Below are positions 17,346 to 25,374 of a stretch of 34,598 nucleotides of DNA, piece by piece. The translations under genes were made by a program, and so were the position numbers. The notes beneath the pieces are model-generated. The model was not told the DNA's origin. It saw only the letters and a program-made list of their open reading frames with translations, and ran no database searches. The DNA is from Sulfurimonas sp. (GTDB lineage Bacteria > Campylobacterota > Campylobacteria > Campylobacterales > Sulfurimonadaceae). The DNA lies in contig WFNM01000081.1 in assembly GCA_015488615.1 (NCBI GenBank), positions 1 to 34,598 on the forward strand, read 5' to 3'. The stretch's first letter is position 1. Every line of letters starts with the position of its first letter.

Positions 17346-18305
17346 ATGTCGTTGGCTATTATTTGCTCAGGAGGTGATGCTCCAGGTATGAATCCTGCTA
17401 TTAAAAAATTTGTCGATTATGTTTACGGTAAAGGTGAACAAAGTTACTTTATCTATGATGGTCTTGAAGGTCTTATAGATAATAATATAAAGGAAGCTTC
17501 CTATAAAGATGTTGCTGGTATTGTGCATCTTGGTGGTACTATCATTCGCTCTTCACGCTCCAAAAGATTTTATGAACACAAATATAGAAAACAAGCCTAT
17601 GAAAACCTAAAAGCACTTGACATAGATGGTGTAGTAGTCCTGGGTGGTGATGGCTCTTTTCGGGCTATGGAAGTTTTTAGTTCTGAGTTTGCTATAAATT
17701 TTGTGGGTATTCCTTCCACTATTGATAATGACATTTATGGTAGTGAATATTGTCTAGGTGTGGATACCTCTTTAAATGTCATTCGTGATGCTGTAGATAA
17801 AATACGTGATACTGCATCTTCTTTTAATCGCGCATTTATTATTGAAGTGATGGGGCGAGAATGTGGTTATCTCGCAGCTGTTTCAAGTATCGTGAGCGGT
17901 GCAGAAATATGTGTCATTCCTGAAATAAAATTTGATAAAGAGAGTGTGCAAAAACAGCTTAAAGCTGAAATAGACAATGGCAGAAAGTATGTCCTTGCCA
18001 TTGTCGCAGAGGGAACAAATAAAAGTTCAGAAATTCATGACTGGATTGAAAAAGAGCTTGGGCTTGAGACAAGAGTCAGCATACTTGGTCATATTCAAAG
18101 AGGGGGTAATCCCACTGTGTATGATCGTCTTATGGCATTTGACTTCACCATAGCTGCTGTAGATTATCTGCTTGCATATAAAGATTCAAACAAGGTTGTT
18201 GTCTATAATAAAGGCGAGCTTTCATTTATAGAGATAAAAGAGGTTGTTTCAAAAAAATATGTTTTACCTCAGAAGCTCATAGGTTCTATTAAATATTTAG
18301 ATTAA
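17346..18305 (+). CDS. pfkA: 6-phosphofructokinase (ATP-type signature)
   Basis: GGDAPGMNPAIK, VLGGDGSFRAME (GGDGS favours ATP-type over the PPi-type GGDD), IPSTIDNDIYGSEYCLGVDTSLN, EVMGRECGYLA, LGHIQRGGNPTVYDR. Confidence 0.92.
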   Translation: MSLAIICSGGDAPGMNPAIKKFVDYVYGKGEQSYFIYDGLEGLIDNNIKEASYKDVAGIVHLGGTIIRSSRSKRFYEHKYRKQAYENLKALDIDGVVVLGGDGSFRAMEVFSSEFAINFVGIPSTIDNDIYGSEYCLGVDTSLNVIRDAVDKIRDTASSFNRAFIIEVMGRECGYLAAVSSIVSGAEICVIPEIKFDKESVQKQLKAEIDNGRKYVLAIVAEGTNKSSEIHDWIEKELGLETRVSILGHIQRGGNPTVYDRLMAFDFTIAAVDYLLAYKDSNKVVVYNKGELSFIEIKEVVSKKYVLPQKLIGSIKYLD

Positions 18306-18362
18306 GACTTAATATACATTTTTAAGTCATCTTATATATACTGAAGAAGATATGCAGCTTTT

Positions 18363-18827
18363 TTAAAGTGCTGCTTGGAGTTGTAGATAAACTTGCCAAA
18401 GAGCAGAGCTTGATATTCCTGCAGCAGCTCCAGCTATGATAGAGGAAGCTATAACACCCACTCCACCTTTAATACTTTTTTCTATACGACCAATGATAGA
18501 TATCTTTGTAATCATAAAGAAAATGAAAAGTACAAAAGAGAGTAGGGCTTGGATAAGAAAGCCATTTCCAAATACTAAAATATCTTTTATTTCAACACCA
18601 AATGCAGGTGCAATGCTCAGTGCAAACCAGAGTCCAACAAAAGAGTTGAGAATTACACTTTTAGTATCAAAATTCTTATCTTTATTTATTTTTGCATTAA
18701 TAGTTTTAATAGCTAATATACTTAGAAGTAGTGTAGCTAAAAAGAGTGTTTCCTCATCAAAATAGATAAGGATACTTAGTCCACTTATAAGTGAAAATAG
18801 TGTAATTGCGATAGTTCTACTATTCAT
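18363..18827 (-). CDS. PgpA-like (phosphatidylglycerophosphatase A family) membrane protein, apparently lacking catalytic residues
   Basis: C-terminal half aligns by eye to PgpA: SVILNSFVGLWFAL (cf. VIDEVVGxWxAL) and FIFFMITKISIIGRIEKSIKGGVGVIASSIIAG (cf. FRxFDIxKP..IxxxdxxVkGGxGVMLDDVxAG). Its position two genes after an HP1021-like regulator matches remembered C. jejuni Cj1607-Cj1610 order. Confidence 0.65.
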   Translation of the reverse strand: MNSRTIAITLFSLISGLSILIYFDEETLFLATLLLSILAIKTINAKINKDKNFDTKSVILNSFVGLWFALSIAPAFGVEIKDILVFGNGFLIQALLSFVLFIFFMITKISIIGRIEKSIKGGVGVIASSIIAGAAAGISSSALWQVYLQLQAAL

Positions 18828-18839
18828 ATTTTTTAAATC

Positions 18840-20030
18840 CTATGTTAGTGATGTTGTTTGGTAGAGCTTCATAAGCTCAATATAAAAATCTTTCTCTGAG
18901 TGTTCCTCTAAAAGACCTTTAGTAGCGAAAGTATCATAGTAGATTTTTTCTAAGTTTTTAAATCTATTTGGGTAGAGTTTAGCAAGTAAAAATGCACTAA
19001 TCTGTTTTCGCATTAAAACAGCAGGAGGTAAAATTCCTGCTTCAAGAAGTTGCAATATAGAGTCTGCATGATAAGAGATTTGATGGTGTTGTCCATGCGG
19101 ACAAGTATTTTTACTTACAAGTGTTGTGCACTGATCACAGTAGACATACTCACTTGCAATATGAATTTCTATATCTATACCGGTAACCTTATCTACTATT
19201 GATTTGTTAGAGTTACACTCATAAAACATACCAAGACCAGCATGGTTACGTCCTATGGTAAGCCTATCACAGCCGTAGTTTTTGGCCACTATCGCATCGA
19301 TGATTATTTCGTTATATCCTGCAAAGATGTAGCTGTTTTCTAAAGGAACGATAACAACACGGTTTTTAGGTAAAAAGTTATTAACAAAGAATTCTAGCGA
19401 CTCATGTCTAAGATCATAGTTGAGGTTTGCAGTCTCGTAAGGTTTAAGTAAAAATATTACAAGCAAATCAGTATTGTCAAGTGCTTGACGAATAAGTCTT
19501 TCATGCCCACGATGTAGAGGATTTGCTGCCATAACTAAGGCAGTTGTATGCTTTGCATTTATCGCTTTTTTTGCAGTGCGAATATTAATCCTGTTTTGGT
19601 TTGGAGCATTATCACATAAAACATAGTTCCCACTAACTGCCCAGTGCCCAAGTCTTTTTATCGTGGCTTGTACTCCAGGGTGCGAAAGGTCATCTGTACC
19701 GTATATATGTTTGACTCGCTCATTAGGATCTATTTCGAAAGCCTCCTCAACATTGAGTGTAGCAAAAACTTCACCCTCACAGATAATATCAATAAGTTCA
19801 TTTTTTTCTACTTTACTTAAAAGAAGTTCATTTTTCTTTCCTGAAGGTGCAAGAATAAAAGGAAAAGGGAAAGATTTTCCATGTATGAGGCCTTTTTCTA
19901 AAACCCCACGAGAACCCTCTTCACACATCAGTTTTGTAACTGGCAGGAGAAGCCCATCTGAGACAAGTTCAAGAGCTGAAGCAGCTTCTTTATCTATAAA
20001 AAGTGTTTTATTTTTTCTTAACAATGTCAT
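18840..20030 (-). CDS. Divergent ATP sulfurylase (sulfate adenylyltransferase)-family protein
   Basis: ALVMAANPLHRGHERLIRQAL (cf. QTRNPLHRAHE), LTIGRNHAGLGMFY (cf. GRDHAGPG), CDQCTTLVSKNTCPHG (C-x2-C-x8-C-x-H zinc-type motif), HPGVQATIKRLGHWAVSGNY. Confidence 0.85.
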   Translation of the reverse strand: MTLLRKNKTLFIDKEAASALELVSDGLLLPVTKLMCEEGSRGVLEKGLIHGKSFPFPFILAPSGKKNELLLSKVEKNELIDIICEGEVFATLNVEEAFEIDPNERVKHIYGTDDLSHPGVQATIKRLGHWAVSGNYVLCDNAPNQNRINIRTAKKAINAKHTTALVMAANPLHRGHERLIRQALDNTDLLVIFLLKPYETANLNYDLRHESLEFFVNNFLPKNRVVIVPLENSYIFAGYNEIIIDAIVAKNYGCDRLTIGRNHAGLGMFYECNSNKSIVDKVTGIDIEIHIASEYVYCDQCTTLVSKNTCPHGQHHQISYHADSILQLLEAGILPPAVLMRKQISAFLLAKLYPNRFKNLEKIYYDTFATKGLLEEHSEKDFYIELMKLYQTTSLT

Positions 20031-20895
20031 ATTTTTTCCGTTTTTCCCATAAGCTTTTACGGCTTATGCCTAGTTTTTTACTAAGTTCAGTATCTGGATA
20101 TTTATCTTGATAATTAAGTACTATATATTTTACATAATCCTCAATAGGTAATATCTCACCCTTATCAAAGACATTATTTTCATTTTTAATTTCTATGATT
20201 GGATATGCAACATCCTCAAGTTTATCACTACTTGCGACAATAACTTGACGACCTTTGATTAGATCACAGAATGTTTTTTTATCAGCTTTTTTGAGTGTTT
20301 GGTAGTCTATGATGTAGATAAGTGTATTTTGTGGTAATGAGCTTACTTCATTAAGACTTTTTGGATCACTAAGTGTAATAAAATGCATTGGTAAGTCTTT
20401 TGATTGTGCATACTCAAAAGCGAAGGCATCTGCATACTTTTGAAATCCAGAACTGATAAAGAGAGGGAGTTCAACAGCATCTATATTTTGCTCATGCTGA
20501 GCATTGATAAATATATGTTTGAGGTACTTCTCATAAGCACTATTTCTGCGTTTAAGCTTCTCATAGTCTTGATAATGGTTAATCTTTCTTACAAGTTCTT
20601 CTATCATAAATGGTTTCATGATATAGTCTTTAGCACCAGCAGCTAGAGGTTTTGATACTGTATCATTGCTGATGTATGAAACCATAAGAATAACGATAGA
20701 ACTCTTAAAAGTTTCAACGACAGGAATGAAATCTTGACCATTTATATTTGTAGAGAGAAGTACTACATCATAGTTATTACTACGAATAGCATCTTTTGTA
20801 GATGTGCACATTTCACAAATATGTCCTTGCTCACCAAGTTTTGTTGCTATGCTCTGTGCGAGGTAGACTTCGTTTTCGATTATTAGTATTTTCAT
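20008..20895 (-). CDS. Atypical orphan response regulator, HP1021/Cj1608-like
   Basis: N-terminal receiver-like domain (ILIIENEVYLAQSIATKL...DYIMKPF) with Ser at the phospho-acceptor Asp position (YDVVLLSTNINGQD); C-terminal Fis-like HTH PDTELSKKLGISRKSLWEKRKKYDI. Length and neighbours (ispDF, Sat-like, PgpA-like) fit the Campylobacterota HP1021 family. Confidence 0.8.
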   Translation of the reverse strand: MKILIIENEVYLAQSIATKLGEQGHICEMCTSTKDAIRSNNYDVVLLSTNINGQDFIPVVETFKSSIVILMVSYISNDTVSKPLAAGAKDYIMKPFMIEELVRKINHYQDYEKLKRRNSAYEKYLKHIFINAQHEQNIDAVELPLFISSGFQKYADAFAFEYAQSKDLPMHFITLSDPKSLNEVSSLPQNTLIYIIDYQTLKKADKKTFCDLIKGRQVIVASSDKLEDVAYPIIEIKNENNVFDKGEILPIEDYVKYIVLNYQDKYPDTELSKKLGISRKSLWEKRKKYDIVKKK

Positions 20896-20900
20896 ATGTA

Positions 20901-22019
20901 TTAATTCTTCCAGTTATAGTATTTTAGATTTGCATTTGAGGTGACTGCTACACCCTCTTCTCGACCAATAAAGCCAAGTTTTTCTGTGGTTGTCGCTTTG
21001 ACATTGACACGACTCATATCTATCTCAAGAAGTGAGGCTATAGTCTCTCTCATTTGGCGTTTATACTTGCCGATGCGAGGTTTTTGTGCTGCTATAGTAA
21101 CATCTACATTGACTATGATAAAGCCAAAATTGTGCAGTTTCGTAACAACTACTTTGAGGAGCTCTTTTGAGTCTATCCCTTTATATCTATCATCATTATC
21201 AGGAAAGAGCATGCCTATGTCACCCATTCCCGCTGCACCGAGTAGGGCATCTATGAGAGAGTGTAGGGCGACATCCCCATCACTATGTGCTAAAAAGCTA
21301 AAGTCAGACTCTATCTCAACACCACCAAGCCACATAGTTCCCTCTGTATCAAAAGCATGAACATCGTAACCGTTACCACTAAGTGTATCAGTTGATGGAG
21401 CCTCTAGGCAAGGGATTTTGTTTAAGTCATGGATGTAAGTGATCTTGTGGGCATCCTCTTCACCAAGGATAAAACTACGCTTTCCACCATTGGCTACTAT
21501 AGCACTACTCTCATCCGTAAACTCTTCACTCGTTTGCAGTGCTGACTTTAATGTAGAAACACGAGAGAGTTGTGGAGTCTGTATGCGTTTTACTTTATCT
21601 CTATCTATAGTTTCATTTTCATAGACTATAGTATCGGTAACTTTGAGGTAAGGAACTACAGAGTCACTCTTACCTTGTTCATCTAGAATAGACTCAAGTA
21701 AAGTAGTGCTAATACAAGCACGAGCGATGTCACTGACAAGAACATACTCACTCTCTACAAGTGCAAGTGTATTTTTGAGTGACTGCTGTCGAGTGTTACC
21801 ACCCTTTACAAACTTGTATGAAGCATAGTTTTGCATAAAGGGCATTTCATCTTCTGCACAAACTATAATAATCTCATCAAATTTTTGAGTTTTTTCTAAG
21901 TTCTGTGCTACAAATTGCCATAAAGGTGTGTGGTTTATACGCAACCAGTGCTTCTTTACACCCATCTCAAAACGGCTAGAACTCCCAGCTGACAGTAATA
22001 TAAGCGATAATTTAGACAA
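20901..22019 (-). CDS. ispDF: Bifunctional IspD/IspF (MEP cytidylyltransferase / MECDP synthase)
   Basis: IspD part LILLSAGSSSRFEMGVKKHWL...VSDIARACIS; IspF part GNGYDVHAFD..LGGVEI...LAHSDGDVALHSLIDALLGAAGMGDIGMLFPD...NVKATTTEKLGFIGREEGVAV. Confidence 0.95.
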   Translation of the reverse strand: MSKLSLILLSAGSSSRFEMGVKKHWLRINHTPLWQFVAQNLEKTQKFDEIIIVCAEDEMPFMQNYASYKFVKGGNTRQQSLKNTLALVESEYVLVSDIARACISTTLLESILDEQGKSDSVVPYLKVTDTIVYENETIDRDKVKRIQTPQLSRVSTLKSALQTSEEFTDESSAIVANGGKRSFILGEEDAHKITYIHDLNKIPCLEAPSTDTLSGNGYDVHAFDTEGTMWLGGVEIESDFSFLAHSDGDVALHSLIDALLGAAGMGDIGMLFPDNDDRYKGIDSKELLKVVVTKLHNFGFIIVNVDVTIAAQKPRIGKYKRQMRETIASLLEIDMSRVNVKATTTEKLGFIGREEGVAVTSNANLKYYNWKN

Positions 22020-22142
22020 AATATATTTCCTCAGTTAAATGTGTTACGAAATTATACACATAAAAGACTTTTGCAATCTTAAATAAGATAAAATAGATGA
22101 GATAAATGAGTAAAAAAATGAGTAGCTAGGAAAGGAAAACTT

Positions 22143-22466
22143 TTGATAAAACATAGAAATGTAATGAAAAGAATAGAAAAGATTGTTACGATTCTTTTTT
22201 TAGTGAGTCTCCCTTTTGTAGTGTACTTTACGTCATTAACTAAGTCTGTACAAAAGATGGAAGGGCAAGTTGTAGATTTTGGGGCTTATACTAATGAGCA
22301 AGGTATTCATAGTTTTTTAATGGTAAAATTAGATACAAATAGAACAGTTAAGGTAATGTATGAGAGTGCTTCAGGATTTAATGTTGGAAAAAAAGTGCTT
22401 TTAAATGAGAAAACAACTGCCTTTTTTGGAATGAAGAAGTATAAAATTATTAAGTGGTACGAGTAG
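22143..22466 (+). CDS. Small membrane-anchored protein of unknown function
   Basis: 107-aa ORF with one N-terminal hydrophobic segment (IVTILFLVSLPFVVYFTSL) and a beta-rich remainder (QVVDFGAYTNEQ...VKLDTNRTVKVMYE...GKKVLLNEKTT). Confidence 0.6.
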   Translation: MIKHRNVMKRIEKIVTILFLVSLPFVVYFTSLTKSVQKMEGQVVDFGAYTNEQGIHSFLMVKLDTNRTVKVMYESASGFNVGKKVLLNEKTTAFFGMKKYKIIKWYE

Positions 22467-22486
22467 AAATTTAAAAGCCTTAAGGG

Positions 22487-22942
22487 ATGAATATGAAACT
22501 TGTTGTAACTAAACGCGACACAATTATAGTTTGGATAGTGGGGCTTTTGGCAACTGCTGATTTATTAGGATTTTTTCAAGGTTCAGTAGTAGAAGTCAAT
22601 GGCATAAAACTGCAGAAACCTTTTTTAAGTAAATATAGTGCAATATATGCACCAAACAGTGTTGAAGAAGATGGGCAGTCCTATAGACTCAAAGATGGTA
22701 TGTTAGTTATTGATTTTGAATATGCTTATATTTTTAATGAAATCAAACTTGGCTTTTTTTCCGCTAAAGATTCAAAAGTATTTGCTAAATGTGCAAACTA
22801 TACTATTGCTACGAACAGTGAAGATAGATATAAATACAGTACTTCACTCTATCATCGTAAAGCACATCTCAATGTAACTATTATTTCAAATAACAAAGAA
22901 GATGTACACTCTTTTGCAGAGCAAATTTGCAAGAATAAATAG
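22487..22942 (+). CDS. Hypothetical membrane-anchored protein
   Basis: 151-aa ORF, N-terminal TM (TIIVWIVGLLATADLLGFF), soluble C-terminal part; no family recognised. Confidence 0.65.
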   Translation: MNMKLVVTKRDTIIVWIVGLLATADLLGFFQGSVVEVNGIKLQKPFLSKYSAIYAPNSVEEDGQSYRLKDGMLVIDFEYAYIFNEIKLGFFSAKDSKVFAKCANYTIATNSEDRYKYSTSLYHRKAHLNVTIISNNKEDVHSFAEQICKNK

Positions 22943-22954
22943 GAATTGTAATTA

Positions 22955-23503
22955 ATGAAAAGTTGGGAAGATTTATGGTGGTTGTTTACACAGCCTTTAT
23001 TTATAGGATTACTGTTGTTTGGAGTGCTATTAGAGCCTCTGCTAAAATATTTACACCGTTTTTATCCTGCTTCATGGCAAGAGGAAGTAAAAAAGGCTGA
23101 GGCACTAGAAAATGAACAACTTATAAAGAGAGGTAGGAGATACACAGCTCAAATGGTTATTTTACCTCCATTAGTTGTTTATATTGTCTATCTTATGTAC
23201 ACATACCTTCATGGAGGGACATTATCACCTTTTTTTGTAAGTGATTCTATTGCTCGTATTTTTGCACCTGCTATGATGGTATCTTTTAGTATTTTAAGTT
23301 TAAATGATGAATTTATTTTTAAGTACTTATTTCAAGAGAAATATCCACTATACAGAGAACTGTCACAGAAGTTGTATGGGGCAGACAAATATACTCGGTT
23401 TATAGATAAACACAAGAAGATCCTTGCATGGTTTTTTATTTTTCTTGGGCTGTTAGTATTCTTGAGTCTTGGCGGTTACCTTGGAGAGATAGATGTTCAA
23501 TAA
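22955..23503 (+). CDS. Hypothetical multi-TM membrane protein
   Basis: 182-aa ORF with several hydrophobic segments (LFIGLLLFGVLLEPLL, MVILPPLVVYIVYLMYTYL, IFAPAMMVSFSILSL, ILAWFFIFLGLLVFLSLGGYL). Confidence 0.7.
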   Translation: MKSWEDLWWLFTQPLFIGLLLFGVLLEPLLKYLHRFYPASWQEEVKKAEALENEQLIKRGRRYTAQMVILPPLVVYIVYLMYTYLHGGTLSPFFVSDSIARIFAPAMMVSFSILSLNDEFIFKYLFQEKYPLYRELSQKLYGADKYTRFIDKHKKILAWFFIFLGLLVFLSLGGYLGEIDVQ

Positions 23504-24488
23504 ACTACTTTTACTTATCATGATTACTTTGAGTCTTCATGCTTCTAACATAGAGCTACTACAAAAAATAAATGCTACTTATGGGGATGAGTTTTATACC
23601 CTTTTGTCTAAGAAAAGTCTAATCTCTTTAAATGATTATGAAAATAATGCTACTCAAAAAAAGATAAAAGATGATTTTGAGAAGATTTTACCTCTGTACT
23701 TAAAGAGTACAGATATCTTTTCAAAATCAAGTTTAAAACAACTAGAAAATAAAGGGATAAAGTTTTTTAAAATAAGAGCATTTATACCTATCTCAGTAAG
23801 TTATGTAAAATATTTAGAGTCCATAAAAGAGAAAGAACTAGCTACTAAAATTATGAAAAAAAATCTCATCAATTTACATGATTTGATGCTAAACTCTACG
23901 GGAGTGATTAACTATGTTGTAGCATTGTCAAGTTATCTAGAAATTTTTTCAAATTATCAAAATCCTTCTTCTGGGATGCTTGTCATACTTCAAGACAATC
24001 CTCCTCCCTCTAAAGTTATCTATGTGCAAAAAGTTAAGGATGAGAAGATGCTGACTTTTAGTATGATTGATGCGATGACTAATGAAGATGAAAAGTCGAT
24101 GAAAGACTATAACACTTCTGCCTATAAAAAGTTAATGTCGAGAGTGAAAAGTAGGGCAAAATTGTATATAGATAAATATATGTCTAAAGGAGTTACTGCG
24201 ACACTCAGTGAATCAGAAGAGAAGAGAAAAAAATTTGAACATTATATAGAAAAGGAGAAAAAAAGTACAAGAAGTATATGGACTCTAATCAAACTATTTT
24301 TTCATAAACTTCTTGCAAACATACTGCAGATATTTATCGGGTATAACACTCAGTATGATTATGTAGCTGATTACATGGCTAAAGTACTGGCCCTAACCGC
24401 AGTGCCAAATATGGGTCCTTTATACGACAAGCATATTAAACTTGAACAGGAATATGAGAGACTGCTAAAGATGAATAATGAGAGGTAG
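23493..24488 (+). CDS. Secreted or membrane-associated hypothetical protein
   Basis: 331-aa ORF with signal peptide-like N-terminus (MFNKLLLLIMITLSLHAS); overlaps the previous gene by 11 bp. Confidence 0.7.
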   Translation: MFNKLLLLIMITLSLHASNIELLQKINATYGDEFYTLLSKKSLISLNDYENNATQKKIKDDFEKILPLYLKSTDIFSKSSLKQLENKGIKFFKIRAFIPISVSYVKYLESIKEKELATKIMKKNLINLHDLMLNSTGVINYVVALSSYLEIFSNYQNPSSGMLVILQDNPPPSKVIYVQKVKDEKMLTFSMIDAMTNEDEKSMKDYNTSAYKKLMSRVKSRAKLYIDKYMSKGVTATLSESEEKRKKFEHYIEKEKKSTRSIWTLIKLFFHKLLANILQIFIGYNTQYDYVADYMAKVLALTAVPNMGPLYDKHIKLEQEYERLLKMNNER

Positions 24489-24491
24489 ATA

Positions 24492-24647
24492 ATGCAATTA
24501 AGCGGACTTGTTTTGTTATATGAAAACAAAGAGATTATAGTAACGATAATAATTTTAGCTATAGTTTTTTTTATTTATTGGGACAAAGAGAATAAAGGAA
24601 GTTTTCCATCAGATGATAAACCAACTAGTGATTTTAAAGAGAAATGA
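24492..24647 (+). CDS. 51-aa single-TM small protein
   Basis: ATG 24492 directly after the previous gene: MQLSGLVLLYENKEIIVTIIILAIVFFIYWDKENKGSFPSDDKPTSDFKEK*. Not in the supplied ORF list; read directly from sequence. Confidence 0.5.
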   Translation: MQLSGLVLLYENKEIIVTIIILAIVFFIYWDKENKGSFPSDDKPTSDFKEK

Positions 24648-24697
24648 CATGCTGTGTTTGGAATGGATACAGTTGGCAGTAAAGTCATTTAAAACTA

Positions 24698-24895
24698 TTA
24701 TGCATGTTTAATAGCTTCCTTAGTATACATTTTATAATAATAAACGGATCCAACGATGAGAATTAGTATATCAATTTTGTCAAATGGAAAAAAGAGCCAG
24801 CTACTTCCCATAATTAGATAAAATAGTAGAAGTAATTTAATAGATTTTCTTTTGAAATAATTTATAAATTTTTTGCTTATCCATTTTTCTTTCAT
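24698..24895 (-). CDS. Small hypothetical two-TM membrane protein
   Basis: MKEKWISKKFINYFKRKSIKLLLLFYLIMGSSWLFFPFDKIDILILIVGSVYYYKMYTKEAIKHA. ATG at 24895 is preceded by GAGGAACAGTAGA, a better start than the ORF-track 24955. Confidence 0.55.
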   Translation of the reverse strand: MKEKWISKKFINYFKRKSIKLLLLFYLIMGSSWLFFPFDKIDILILIVGSVYYYKMYTKEAIKHA

Positions 24896-24915
24896 TCTAC
24901 TGTTCCTCGTTTTTG

Positions 24916-25374
24916 TTATGAGTTGAGTACATGTTTGACATACTGAATAATCCAACCTCTGTCATCAATAGAAATTTTTTGTCCAAGAAGATAAGTAAAA
25001 ATACCAAATAAGATAGTTGCAACAAATGAAAAAATGGATATTCCAGAAATACTAGAACTTATAATAATATCTGAACCTATATTGTACACAAAGAATCCAA
25101 TTATTATTATCCAAAATAGTTTTGTTCTAAAAGGAATAGTCCATTTTCCTCTTAAAACTGTTTCATTATTAGTATTTTGAAAACTTCCTACAAAAACAGG
25201 TAGAAAAGAATTTCCTTGAAATGGAACACCTCTATATAACAGTACCTTTTTTGAACTTACTTTCCCAATCAATGATTCTCTTTTTATTTTAAATATTGAT
25301 GGAGCGACATCTCGAGATAGTTTTTGTACTGCATCATCAATAGACAAATCCGTCTTTATTTCAATAATATTCAT
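24916..25374 (-). CDS. Hypothetical protein with two C-terminal TM segments
   Basis: MNIIEIKTDLSIDDAVQKLSRDVAPSIF...VPFQGNSFLPVFVGSF...LFWIIIIGFFVYNIGSDIIISSSISGISIFSFVATILFGIFTYLLG. ATG at 25374 overlaps the upstream stop (ATGA), implying coupling. Confidence 0.65.
   Translation of the reverse strand: MNIIEIKTDLSIDDAVQKLSRDVAPSIFKIKRESLIGKVSSKKVLLYRGVPFQGNSFLPVFVGSFQNTNNETVLRGKWTIPFRTKLFWIIIIGFFVYNIGSDIIISSSISGISIFSFVATILFGIFTYLLGQKISIDDRGWIIQYVKHVLNS

Noticed and set aside
18306-18328. GACTTA/TAAGTC hairpin after pfkA
   Set aside because: Short AT-rich stem with an 11-nt loop and no T-tract; too weak to call.
18436-18765. + strand ORF opposite the PgpA-like gene
   Set aside because: Low-complexity shadow of the hydrophobic - strand gene; no start context or family.
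20941-21360. + strand 139-aa ORF opposite ispDF
   Set aside because: Shadow ORF: ispDF on the other strand carries all canonical IspF motifs.
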